DNA of 5,945 nt from positions 1 through 5,945 of the forward strand of contig NBLS01000092.1 in the NCBI GenBank assembly GCA_002084385.1, in the 5' to 3' direction. This DNA is from Desulfobacteraceae bacterium 4572_19. Its GTDB lineage: Bacteria; Desulfobacterota; Desulfobacteria; Desulfobacterales; NBLS01. Below the pieces are notes generated by a model, which saw nothing but the letters and a program-made list of their open reading frames with translations, ran no database searches and had not been told where the DNA came from. The position numbers and the translations under genes are program-made. Positions 1 to 5,792 of this stretch are shown here, in pieces (the first letter of the stretch is position 1; each line of letters starts with the position of its first letter).

Positions 1-101
1 ATCTGATAGCTCCTTCGTGGTGTGAAAATAAAACCCAGGTACAGGATTTGATTCTCAATTATATGGTTGAAAAAGACATTTGGCAGGGCTGTAAATTGTA
101 G
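1..101 (+). CDS. Possible C-terminal end of an upstream gene (partial, unrecognised)
   Basis: The frame starting at position 3 is open from the window edge to a TAG at 99-101 and gives 32 residues, beginning LIAPSWCENK and ending KDIWQGCKL. The composition looks protein-like: mixed charged and aromatic residues, with no low-complexity run. I do not recognise the family. A 32-codon open stretch can arise by chance in any frame, so this is only a candidate. The gene start and most of the protein would lie to the left of the window. No gene follows it closely. Confidence 0.3.
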   Translation, partial: LIAPSWCENKTQVQDLILNYMVEKDIWQGCKL

Positions 102-252
102 GTGCTGGAAGAGTGCTCGGTGCTACATATAACTCTGTTTCGCAAAATTGTACCTTTCTATTTGTCTGTTTACTATAAAGAAGATAGTATGATTATCTCA
201 GATTTCGCACTTACTGTTCTAAGCAGGGTAGCCTTAATTAGTAGGTTAAGTG

Positions 253-417
253 GCTAGTGATTTTGATCTTTTTCGTGAAGATTTGTGTATATTTGTGGAT
301 AATATTTTTGATTTTGACCTTACCTTAAGATTTTTCGTGCCTTTCGTGGTAAAAAGCCTTTGGTCTTGACTTAATTAGTGAAATCTGTGTGATTTATGGT
401 TGAATGCTTTTGATAGT
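253..417. repeat. Degenerate intergenic repeat cluster (TTCGTG / TTTGTGG type)
   Basis: Three diverged units can be aligned by eye. Each has a GTG-rich core followed by a T-rich linker ending in a TTTTGAT/CTTGAC-like motif. Unit A has TTTTTCGTG at 269-277, then ATTTGTGT and ATTTGTGG, with linker ATTTTTGATTTTGACC. Unit B has TTTTTCGTG at 331-339, then CTTTCGTGGT, with linker AAAAAGCCTTTGGTCTTGAC. Unit C has TTAGTG near 375-380, then AATCTGTGTGATTTATGGT, with linker GAATGCTTTTGATAG. Unit B lacks roughly 10 bp of the core. A possible further remnant (TTCGTGGTGTG) lies near position 14. Stop codons and poor composition argue against coding. I recall similar degenerate GTG-rich intergenic sequence from several AT-rich anaerobe genomes, but I know of no established function. 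Confidence 0.55.
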
Positions 418-428
418 TATGTGGGCTG

Positions 429-456
429 CCGTTTACCAATTCTGTGAAACGGTCTT
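429..456 (+). terminator. Possible hairpin terminator
   Basis: CCGTTTAC (429-436) can pair with GTGAAACGG (444-452), with one bulged G at 446 and a 7-nt loop. TCTTTT follows immediately. The stem is modest and the T-tract short and interrupted. It lies about 330 bp after the possible upstream gene end, so which transcript it would end is unclear. It may instead be a chance hairpin. Confidence 0.25.
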
Positions 457-777
457 TTAGCGAAAAGATAGATTGGGAATAAATTACAACCTCTCATTTT
501 ATGTGATAGAACCATATTTTTTATAATTTAAACTATCTATAAAGATTTCTTGTATTTTATAATGGAAGTTTTTTTTAAAATAGGAACAAAATCGTTGACT
601 TATTAGGATGAAAGTATTATTTTGTTCAATGCAATCAAAGATCATGTGTGAATTAAAATGTTTTATGCACATTTCTTGTTGTGGATGTAAATTTTTATGC
701 GTTATTAAAAAGTAATCATTTTCTGTTCTTTATATAAGTGTGTCTATGTTGAGAATAATTTATGTAATTAAAGTAAA

Positions 778-808
778 ATAGGTATTTGTCTATTTGAAAT
801 ATGCCTAT
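778..808. other. Imperfect inverted repeat upstream of the large gene
   Basis: ATAGGTAT (778-785) pairs with ATGCCTAT (801-808) over 8 positions including one G-T wobble, around a 15-nt AT-rich loop. There is no strong T-tract after it, so it does not look like a terminator. It could be a protein-binding site or chance pairing in AT-rich DNA. Confidence 0.2.
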
Positions 809-1049
809 GTTTGTGAAAATTGAAACACAATACAATCAAGAAAGTAGATGTTGAAAAATCAAAATTGTATATTCGGGTGTTTTTTTGTGGCCGATTTACA
901 ACATTTTTGATGGAGAGTGGCAACAAAAGAAAGCTGACAGAATTTTTAAGAGGTTTTTTAGGTACGGATTCGATATGAGTTTTGATTGGTATAGTGATTG
1001 CATGTGTGTGGGATTTATAGTTTACCGTAGAGGATTTGGTTCAATTTCG

Positions 1050-1077
1050 TTGATTTTATTAAATACTCATTGATAAT
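1050..1077 (+). promoter_or_regulatory. Candidate promoter of the large lipoprotein gene
   Basis: TTGATT (1050-1055) and GATAAT (1072-1077) are separated by 16 bp, a reasonable sigma-70-type layout about 65 bp before the start codon. A perfect TATAAT lies just downstream at 1085-1090, but no good -35 hexamer sits at the right distance from it. In such AT-rich DNA matches of this quality are frequent, and if the host is a Bacteroidota its primary promoter motif would differ. Confidence 0.3.
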
Positions 1078-1132
1078 TGCTAGATATAATTTTTTTTAAT
1101 CAAAATTTACATGTTTTATGGATAATATTATA

Positions 1133-1137
1133 AAGGA
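1133..1137 (+). promoter_or_regulatory. Ribosome binding site AAGGA
   Basis: AAGGA ends 6 bases before the ATG at 1144. This is good Shine-Dalgarno spacing. Together with the signal peptide that begins at this ATG, it fixes the start. Confidence 0.6.
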
Positions 1138-1143
1138 TAAAAA

Positions 1144-3585
1144 ATGAACAAGAAAATTCTAAGTATGCTACTTCTGACAGTCATTTCATTACTGGTCTTT
1201 ACAGGATGTGAAGATTCATCGACGGAACCTTCCGTACAAAGTGCTACAATTACCGAAGATGGAGGTTTATATGAAATTGAGGACGAAGACTCCCCTGTTT
1301 ATGGGGCATTTGTTGATATTCCAGAAGGTGCATTGGAGAATAATGTTACCGTATCAATAAATGAAATAGACCAAAATATTCCGGGTGACTCAACTTCAAT
1401 TAAAGTTTCTTTTGAACCTGAAGGAACAACTTTCAAAGAAGCCGTAGAAATTGGTATTCCCGTCCAAGATGGGATGGACTTAAACTCTTGCAGAATTTAT
1501 TACTTTGATCCTATTGATCATATTCAAAAAGAGCTAAAAGTAAAACGAATCGACAGAGAAAAAAGGGTTGTTATTGCCGAGGTTAGGCATTTTTCCATTT
1601 ATAGTGCTAATGATGACGGATTGTCTTTTGACATGAAAATGTATAATTTGTATGACAAAATAGTTATCTCGTCGATGATTCGCAAAACACAAAATTCACT
1701 CAGTCATTTTTTTTCAGAAATTCCGACAAGATGGTATAACTCGTATAATTATGCCAATGCCTTGGAGTACTTAGAAAGTAGCATGAATACATATGCTGAG
1801 ATGAAATTTAGACTTACAAAAGTAGTTGACTGGGGTTTTGATGATGTTGTGGCTGTAAAAACAATTCGTATACATAGGAATTGGGGGCAACAGGGTAATA
1901 CATACAATGTTTATATAACTGATGATAATAATACAAATCTGTTAAAAGAAATCAATAATAATCTCTCAATGGAGGATGATATATTTTCATCCGACAATGT
2001 TGTTAGTTATTATGCCGGCAATTACATTAGTGTTGCTTTTGATGATTTAGATTTAACTATCGGAGATAAATATTATATTGAAACAGAATGGATTTTAGAA
2101 GGAAATGGATACTCCGGTACACTTAGATATTCTGCAGATAATGAAGTTGAAAGTTGTAAGTTATCAAACATGCAACAATATAATCCTGGCAATGACAAGC
2201 AACTCATTCTATATCAGATTGCAAAACCCGAGGTGTCGACAAATACGGCTAGTAATATTGAAACCTCTTCTGCCCAGCTTAGGGGAATAGTTACCAATGA
2301 TGGAGAAGCGGAAATAACAGAAAAAGGATTTTATTGGGGAACAACCGCAAGTAATGTTACTGAAAAGAAGGCTTGTGGCGATGGAACTGGATCATATTCT
2401 TCAAATCTGAATGGCTTAGACAGCGACAAAACATACTATTTTAAATCTTATGCAATAAATATAGCTGGAACATCGTACGGCGCAGTTATGAGCTTTAAGA
2501 CTGAAGTAGCGGTAGTACAACCGGAGGTAACTACAGATGCTGCAACCAATATTGGAGCTAACATAGCCAAATTAAACGGTGCAGTTACGGATGATGGCGG
2601 CGCGGATGTTACAGAAAGAGGTTTTTATTGGGGTGAGTCAGCAAGTAACCTTTCTAATAAAAGATCCAGCGGAAATGGAACAGGATCATTTTCCTCATAC
2701 ATAAGCGGGTTAACTAGTTCTAAATCATATTACTATAAATCTTATGCAACAAATACAGCTGGAACCACATACGGTGCGGTTAAAAATTTCACGACAGAGA
2801 TGGAAATCACAAAACCTCAAGTAACTACAGATGCAGCAAACAATATTGGAACCGAAACAGCTAGATTGAACGGTATCGTTACGGATGATGGCGGCGCGGA
2901 TGTAACAGAAAGAGGCTTTTATTGGGGCTACTCAGCGAGCAATCTTCCTAATACGAAGATCTGTGGCGATGGAACGGGATCATATTCCTCAAACCTCAGC
3001 TATTTAACCAGTAATAATACTTACTACTTCAAGGCATATGCAATAAACTCGGCGGGAATAACATACGGTGCGATTAAAAGTTTCAAGACAATACTGGAGA
3101 TTTCAGAACCTCAGGTAACAACTATTGAGGCAAGTAATATAGGTATAACATCTGCCCAATTAAACGGAGATGTAACTGACAATGGCGGCGCAGATGTAAC
3201 AGAAAGAGGCTTTTATTGGGGCACTACAGCGAGTGATCTTTCAAATAAAAAGACCAGTGGAAACGGAACGGGAGTTTATAGTTCAAATCTCAGTGGTCTA
3301 ACCGGGAATAAAACTTACTACTTTAAGAACTTCACAACTCAGCTGGAAATCTCCGAACCTCAGGTAATAACTATTGAGGCAAGTAATATAGGTTTAACAT
3401 CTGCCCAATTAAACGGAGATGTAACTGACAACGGCGCAGATGTAACAGAAAGAGGCTTTTATTGGGGCGCTACAGCGAGTGATCTTTCAAATAAAAAGAC
3501 CAGTGGAAACGGAACGGGAGTTTATAGTTCAAATCTCAGTGGTCTAACCGGGAATAAAACTTACTACTTTAAGTTACTACTTTAA
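1144..3585 (+). CDS. Repeat-rich surface lipoprotein, N-terminal part (cut off by frameshift)
   Basis: The start is supported by AAGGA 6 bases upstream and by a lipoprotein signal: MNKK, a hydrophobic run, then FTGC with Cys22 as the lipidation site and acidic residues after it. Residues about 33-155 look like a ZU5-like domain (VDIPEGAL, FEPEGTTF, then EVRHFSIYSA), known in bacterial secreted proteins. Residues about 156-359 are unrecognised. From residue 362 come FN3-like repeats starting at Pro 362, 460, 558, 656 and 739, each with an ERGFYWG-type motif and TYYFK near the end. The fourth is 15 residues short. The fifth breaks off at KLLL-stop because of a 13-bp duplication, and its remainder continues in the next frame. 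As written, the product is an anchored protein that lacks the C-terminal SUMF1-like domain. An exposed adhesion or ligand-binding role is inferred from the domains only. Confidence 0.85.
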   Translation: MNKKILSMLLLTVISLLVFTGCEDSSTEPSVQSATITEDGGLYEIEDEDSPVYGAFVDIPEGALENNVTVSINEIDQNIPGDSTSIKVSFEPEGTTFKEAVEIGIPVQDGMDLNSCRIYYFDPIDHIQKELKVKRIDREKRVVIAEVRHFSIYSANDDGLSFDMKMYNLYDKIVISSMIRKTQNSLSHFFSEIPTRWYNSYNYANALEYLESSMNTYAEMKFRLTKVVDWGFDDVVAVKTIRIHRNWGQQGNTYNVYITDDNNTNLLKEINNNLSMEDDIFSSDNVVSYYAGNYISVAFDDLDLTIGDKYYIETEWILEGNGYSGTLRYSADNEVESCKLSNMQQYNPGNDKQLILYQIAKPEVSTNTASNIETSSAQLRGIVTNDGEAEITEKGFYWGTTASNVTEKKACGDGTGSYSSNLNGLDSDKTYYFKSYAINIAGTSYGAVMSFKTEVAVVQPEVTTDAATNIGANIAKLNGAVTDDGGADVTERGFYWGESASNLSNKRSSGNGTGSFSSYISGLTSSKSYYYKSYATNTAGTTYGAVKNFTTEMEITKPQVTTDAANNIGTETARLNGIVTDDGGADVTERGFYWGYSASNLPNTKICGDGTGSYSSNLSYLTSNNTYYFKAYAINSAGITYGAIKSFKTILEISEPQVTTIEASNIGITSAQLNGDVTDNGGADVTERGFYWGTTASDLSNKKTSGNGTGVYSSNLSGLTGNKTYYFKNFTTQLEISEPQVITIEASNIGLTSAQLNGDVTDNGADVTERGFYWGATASDLSNKKTSGNGTGVYSSNLSGLTGNKTYYFKLLL
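3109..3573 (+). repeat. Near-identical tandem copies of repeat units 4 and 5
   Basis: The segments 3106-3327 and 3355-3573 differ, by my hand alignment, at three substitutions and one 3-bp deletion (TGG lost in the second, turning NGGAD into NGAD). Other unit pairs in the array differ far more, so this is the newest duplication or the most recent gene conversion. The identity ends in both copies at the 13-mer TTACTACTTTAAG (3315-3327 and 3561-3573). After it the first copy skips 45 bp in frame to NFTTQ. The second copy repeats the 13-mer and shifts frame. Confidence 0.85.
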
Positions 3586-3586
3586 G
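3561..3586 (+). repeat. 13-bp perfect tandem duplication causing the frameshift
   Basis: TTACTACTTTAAG is present at 3561-3573 and again at 3574-3586 with no gap. Thirteen bases shift the frame by +1 and create the TAA at 3583-3585. With one copy removed, K-S-Y-A-I-N-S follows TYYFK, as in the other units. The same 13-mer occurs once in the preceding unit (3315-3327). It could be replication slippage, a phase-variation switch or an assembly join. Confidence 0.9.
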
Positions 3587-3604
3587 TCGTATGCGATAAA
3601 CTCG

Positions 3605-5560
3605 GTGGGGACATCTTATGGTGCAGTCAAAAGTTTCACGACTCAGCTGGAAATCTCAACACCGCAGGTAACAACGAATCAGGCAAGCAATGTTGGAATT
3701 ACTTCTGCTCGGTTAAATGCTGAAATTACAGATAATGGTGGTGCAGAAATAACAGAAAGAGGCTTTTATTGGGGAACTGTTCAAGGTGATTATTCTCATA
3801 AAGATGCCTGTGGAACAGGTACAGGTGAATTTTCATTAGATCTTAATGGCTTAACTGGCAGCACAACATATTACTTCATGGCTTATGCAGATAACTCTGC
3901 AACATCTTCATGTGGTTTGAGTAAAAACTTCATTACTTCAACAGAAATTTCAACACCACAGGTAACAACAAATGAAGCAAGTGATGTTGAAAGTAATTCA
4001 GTTCAATTAAATGGTGGAATTACAGATGACGGCGTTTCTGAAATAACCGAAAGGGGATTTTATTGGGGAACTGTTCAAGGTGATTTCTCGCATAAAGCCC
4101 CCAGTGGAACGGGTACGGGAGAATATTCATTAAATCTTAGCGGATTAACCGGCAATACAACATATTACTTCATGGCTTATGCAGATAACTCAGCAACTTC
4201 TTCATGCGGTACTGTTAAAAGCTTCAAAACTTTACAAGAAATTTCACTACCACAGGTAACAACAGATGAAGCAAGTAATGTGGGAAGTAATTCAGTTCAA
4301 TTAAACGGAGAAGTAACTGACAATGGCGGCGCAGATGTAACAGAAAGAGGCTTTTATTGGGGCACTTCATCAGATGATTTAACGAGCAAAAAAACTAGTG
4401 AAAACGGGACTGGTTCTTTTTCCTCAGATTTAGAGGGTTTGTCAAGTAATACCACTTATTACTTTAAAGCTTATGCAATAAATTCAAAAGGTATAGAATA
4501 TGGGATTGTTAAAAGTTTTACAACAAGAGAACCTACACTAATAACATATGATGCCTCAGAAGTGACATTTACTACAGCAGTACTAAAAGGACGATTCAAT
4601 TGCAGCAATTGGAGTCATTTGTATATTGGTTTTCGTTATGGAACTTCTGAGAGCAGTTTATCTGAAGTTGGTCTATATTGGGTTGCAGGAGGAAATATTG
4701 ATTATAATTATACATTGGAAAATTTAAATCCTAATACCACCTATTATTTTCAAACTTATATAACATCACAACTATGGGAACAAGGAACAGGAGGGAGTAT
4801 CAAAAGCTTTACAACGAAACGAGTTGGTACTGTTACTCCCACCGAATTGGTTTTAGTTGAAGGCGGCACCTTCATCATGGGTGATCGCTTAGGTAATGGT
4901 AGTAGTGATGAAACACCAACCCATGAAGTAACTTTGAGCAGTTTTTATATTGGTAAGTATGAAGTAACTCAAGCAGATTATCAAGGTGTAATGGGCAGTA
5001 ATCCATCATCTTTTGAAGGAGATAACAAACCAGTAGAAAAAGTAACCTGGTATAATGCAGTAGCTTATTGTAATGTTTTAAGTATAGCAGACGGCTTTGA
5101 GCAGTGTTATACTATAAATGGTAGTGATGTAATCTGTGATTTTACAAAAAATGGTTATCGTTTACCTACAGAAGCAGAGTGGGAATATGCTTCCCGTGGC
5201 GGTGTTCATCATACTGATAATTATGAATATGCAGGAACTACTGATAATTTAGCAGATTATGCTTGGTATAATTCCAATTCCGGTTCTACTACTCATGAAG
5301 TTGGAACAAAATTAGCTAACCAGTTGGAAATACATGACATGTCAGGTAATGTTAACGAATGGTGTAATGACTGGTATGCCAGGTATTCAAGTGATAGTCA
5401 GACAAATCCAGAGGGTCCGTCTTCTGGCTCTTATCGCGTCTTGCGCGGTGGTAGTTGGAACTATGATTCTTCATACACACGCGTGGTGGATCGTACCTGG
5501 AGCGATAGCCCTTACTTTCACTTTCGCTATGTAGGCTTCCGCGTTGTGCGCCGTCCATAG
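3605..5560 (+). CDS. Repeat-rich surface lipoprotein, C-terminal part with SUMF1/FGE-like domain
   Basis: This frame is the continuation of the upstream lipoprotein. The GTG at 3605 is an internal valine codon with no ribosome binding site, so separate translation is doubtful; without it the part has no export signal. Residues are counted from this GTG. It completes repeat 5 and carries repeats 6-8 and a diverged ninth unit. From about residue 414 there is a SUMF1/FGE-sulfatase domain (C-type-lectin-like fold): LVEGGTFIMG, HEVTLSSFYIGKYEVTQADY, PVEKVTWYNAVAYCN, NGYRLPTEAEWEYASRGG, DMSGNVNEWCNDWY, RVLRGGSW and GFRVVRRP. In true formylglycine-generating enzymes two cysteines follow GGSW/Y; here those positions are Tyr620 and Thr625, so sulfatase activation is unlikely and a binding role is inferred. 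The final 41 codons are GC-rich compared with the rest and resemble a DGR variable region. Confidence 0.85.
   Translation: MGTSYGAVKSFTTQLEISTPQVTTNQASNVGITSARLNAEITDNGGAEITERGFYWGTVQGDYSHKDACGTGTGEFSLDLNGLTGSTTYYFMAYADNSATSSCGLSKNFITSTEISTPQVTTNEASDVESNSVQLNGGITDDGVSEITERGFYWGTVQGDFSHKAPSGTGTGEYSLNLSGLTGNTTYYFMAYADNSATSSCGTVKSFKTLQEISLPQVTTDEASNVGSNSVQLNGEVTDNGGADVTERGFYWGTSSDDLTSKKTSENGTGSFSSDLEGLSSNTTYYFKAYAINSKGIEYGIVKSFTTREPTLITYDASEVTFTTAVLKGRFNCSNWSHLYIGFRYGTSESSLSEVGLYWVAGGNIDYNYTLENLNPNTTYYFQTYITSQLWEQGTGGSIKSFTTKRVGTVTPTELVLVEGGTFIMGDRLGNGSSDETPTHEVTLSSFYIGKYEVTQADYQGVMGSNPSSFEGDNKPVEKVTWYNAVAYCNVLSIADGFEQCYTINGSDVICDFTKNGYRLPTEAEWEYASRGGVHHTDNYEYAGTTDNLADYAWYNSNSGSTTHEVGTKLANQLEIHDMSGNVNEWCNDWYARYSSDSQTNPEGPSSGSYRVLRGGSWNYDSSYTRVVDRTWSDSPYFHFRYVGFRVVRRP
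5435..5560 (+). other. GC-rich 3' segment resembling a DGR variable region
   Basis: This segment encodes RVLRGGSW, then a run of varied residues, then GFRVVRRP and the stop. By hand count it is about 54% GC, visibly above the rest of this AT-rich gene, and it uses CGC/CGT for arginine where the repeats use mostly AGA/AGG. Many codons between W618 and V643 are NAY or NNC/NNT (TAT, GAT, TAC, GAT, AGC, GAT, AGC, TAC, TTT, CAC, TTT, CGC, TAT), as expected if AAC/AAT template codons had been mutated at adenines. In known diversity-generating retroelements the variable region lies at this end of a C-type-lectin/FGE-fold protein. There is no template repeat, reverse transcriptase or Avd gene in the window, and no clear hairpin just after the stop. 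Gene conversion between paralogues would also explain the composition. Confidence 0.3.
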
Positions 5561-5569
5561 CGATACTAG

Positions 5570-5625
5570 TTGACATTTTCAGTGGACAATTGACAGTTAA
5601 TAATAACTTGCTTCAATAGACAATA
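5570..5625. repeat. Short degenerate TTGACA-like intergenic repeats
   Basis: TTGACA occurs at 5570-5575 and 5590-5595, with the variants TGGACA near 5583 and TAGACA near 5617, all within 55 bp just after the stop codon. The spacing is irregular. They are not all usable as -35 elements. This may be a small degenerate intergenic repeat or chance. Confidence 0.25.
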
Positions 5626-5628
5626 GTA

Positions 5629-5656
5629 TTTACAGAATTAATTCATACAGGATAAT
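5629..5656 (+). promoter_or_regulatory. Candidate promoter of the downstream lipoprotein gene
   Basis: TTTACA (5629-5634) and GATAAT (5651-5656) are separated by 16 bp. The -10 hexamer and spacer match those of the candidate promoter before the large gene. It would leave a leader of roughly 130 nt. No terminator is visible between the large gene and this point, so read-through is also possible. Confidence 0.3.
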
Positions 5657-5710
5657 GAGCGATTGTGAGTTGTTTGAGTATATATAGGAGATACTTGGGC
5701 TAGGATGCAC

Positions 5711-5723
5711 CAGAGAAACTCTG
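5711..5723. other. Small perfect hairpin in the leader of the downstream gene
   Basis: CAGAG (5711-5715) and CTCTG (5719-5723) form a perfect 5-bp stem around AAA. No T-tract follows, so it is not an intrinsic terminator. It lies about 70 bases before the start codon. I do not recognise a riboswitch around it. Confidence 0.25.
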
Positions 5724-5781
5724 AAAGGATAAATCTGTGAATAGCATTCAGAAATAATAATTCGAAGCATACCCAAAATAT

Positions 5782-5788
5782 GGAGAAG
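5782..5788 (+). promoter_or_regulatory. Ribosome binding site GGAGAAG
   Basis: The GGAG core ends 7 bases before the ATG at 5793, a good Shine-Dalgarno match. It supports that start over any other in the region. Confidence 0.55.
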
Positions 5789-5792
5789 AAAA

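Larger units (their letters stand above)
102..884. other. Long intergenic region without a convincing gene
   Basis: No reading frame here has a credible start, ribosome binding site and protein-like composition. The left half (to about 470) holds the degenerate TTCGTG-type repeat cluster and a hairpin, listed separately. The right half (about 480-884) is very AT-rich, with T and A runs, and shows only weak inverted repeats such as TACTAT/ATAGTA (171-189) and ATAGGTAT/ATGCCTAT (778-808). I see no tRNA, rRNA or CRISPR pattern. A 35-codon cysteine-rich frame at 608-715 is discussed under findings. Confidence 0.6.
2227..4840 (+). repeat. Tandem array of nine FN3-like repeats (about 294-bp period)
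   Basis: Units begin at the P-x-V-T-T-like codon at 2227, 2521, 2815, 3109, 3358, 3662, 3956, 4250 and 4532. The standard length is 98 codons (units 1-3, 6 and 7). Unit 4 has 83 codons, unit 5 has 97 once the 13-bp insertion is removed, unit 8 has 94, and unit 9 is strongly diverged. The shared pattern is PQVTT.EASN, then L.G.VTD.GGADVTERGFYWG, GTG, L.GLT..TYYFK.YA.NS.GT.YG.VKSF.T. This is the bacterial fibronectin type III-like pattern of surface proteins. Units 6 and 7 are a related subtype (GTVQGD, YADNSATSSCG). Blocks such as the one around GGCGGCGCAGATGTAACAG recur almost unchanged in units 2, 3, 4 and 8, which suggests recent exchange between units. Confidence 0.85.
1144..5560 (+). pseudogene. 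Reconstructed full-length gene: ZU5-like / nine FN3-like repeats / SUMF1-like lipoprotein, frameshifted
   Basis: Both reading frames belong to one gene. Deleting one of the two adjacent TTACTACTTTAAG copies (3561-3586) joins ...GNKTYYFK directly to SYAINSVGTSYGAVKSF. That is exactly the continuation seen in the neighbouring repeats, and the result is one frame of about 1467 codons. The protein would carry a signal peptide with a lipidated cysteine, a ZU5-like domain, an unknown domain, nine FN3-like units and a C-terminal SUMF1/FGE-like domain. Apart from the break there are no stops, and both halves keep good domain sequence, so the lesion is recent, reversible, or a sequence error. Programmed frameshifting is less likely, because the shift is explained by a clean duplication and not by a slippery run. 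Confidence 0.75.

Noticed and set aside
885..1073. 62-codon frame on the + strand starting with TTG
   Set aside because: It has a rare start, no ribosome binding site (a T-run precedes it) and no recognisable protein pattern, and it lies in AT-rich intergenic DNA. It overlaps the candidate promoter region of the large gene.
2105..2290. 61-codon frame on the + strand inside the large gene
   Set aside because: It overlaps the well-supported lipoprotein frame and has no domain or start signal of its own.
3561..3605. Programmed ribosomal frameshift as explanation of the two frames
   Set aside because: There is no slippery heptamer or downstream structure that I can see, and the shift is fully explained by the 13-bp duplication.
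2227..4840. CRISPR-like or satellite array
   Set aside because: The repeats are 294 bp, in frame and encode a conserved protein module, so they are coding domain repeats.
5334..5534. 66-codon frame on the + strand inside the SUMF1-like domain
   Set aside because: It is an out-of-frame shadow; the true frame shows the conserved FGE-family motifs.
5352..5576. 74-codon frame on the - strand over the end of the SUMF1-like domain
   Set aside because: It is antisense to a clear conserved domain and has no supporting features.
5564..5600. Terminator or DGR-type hairpin just after the stop codon of the large gene
   Set aside because: I could not build a stable stem here; only a short ACTAGT palindrome and direct TTGACA-like repeats are visible.
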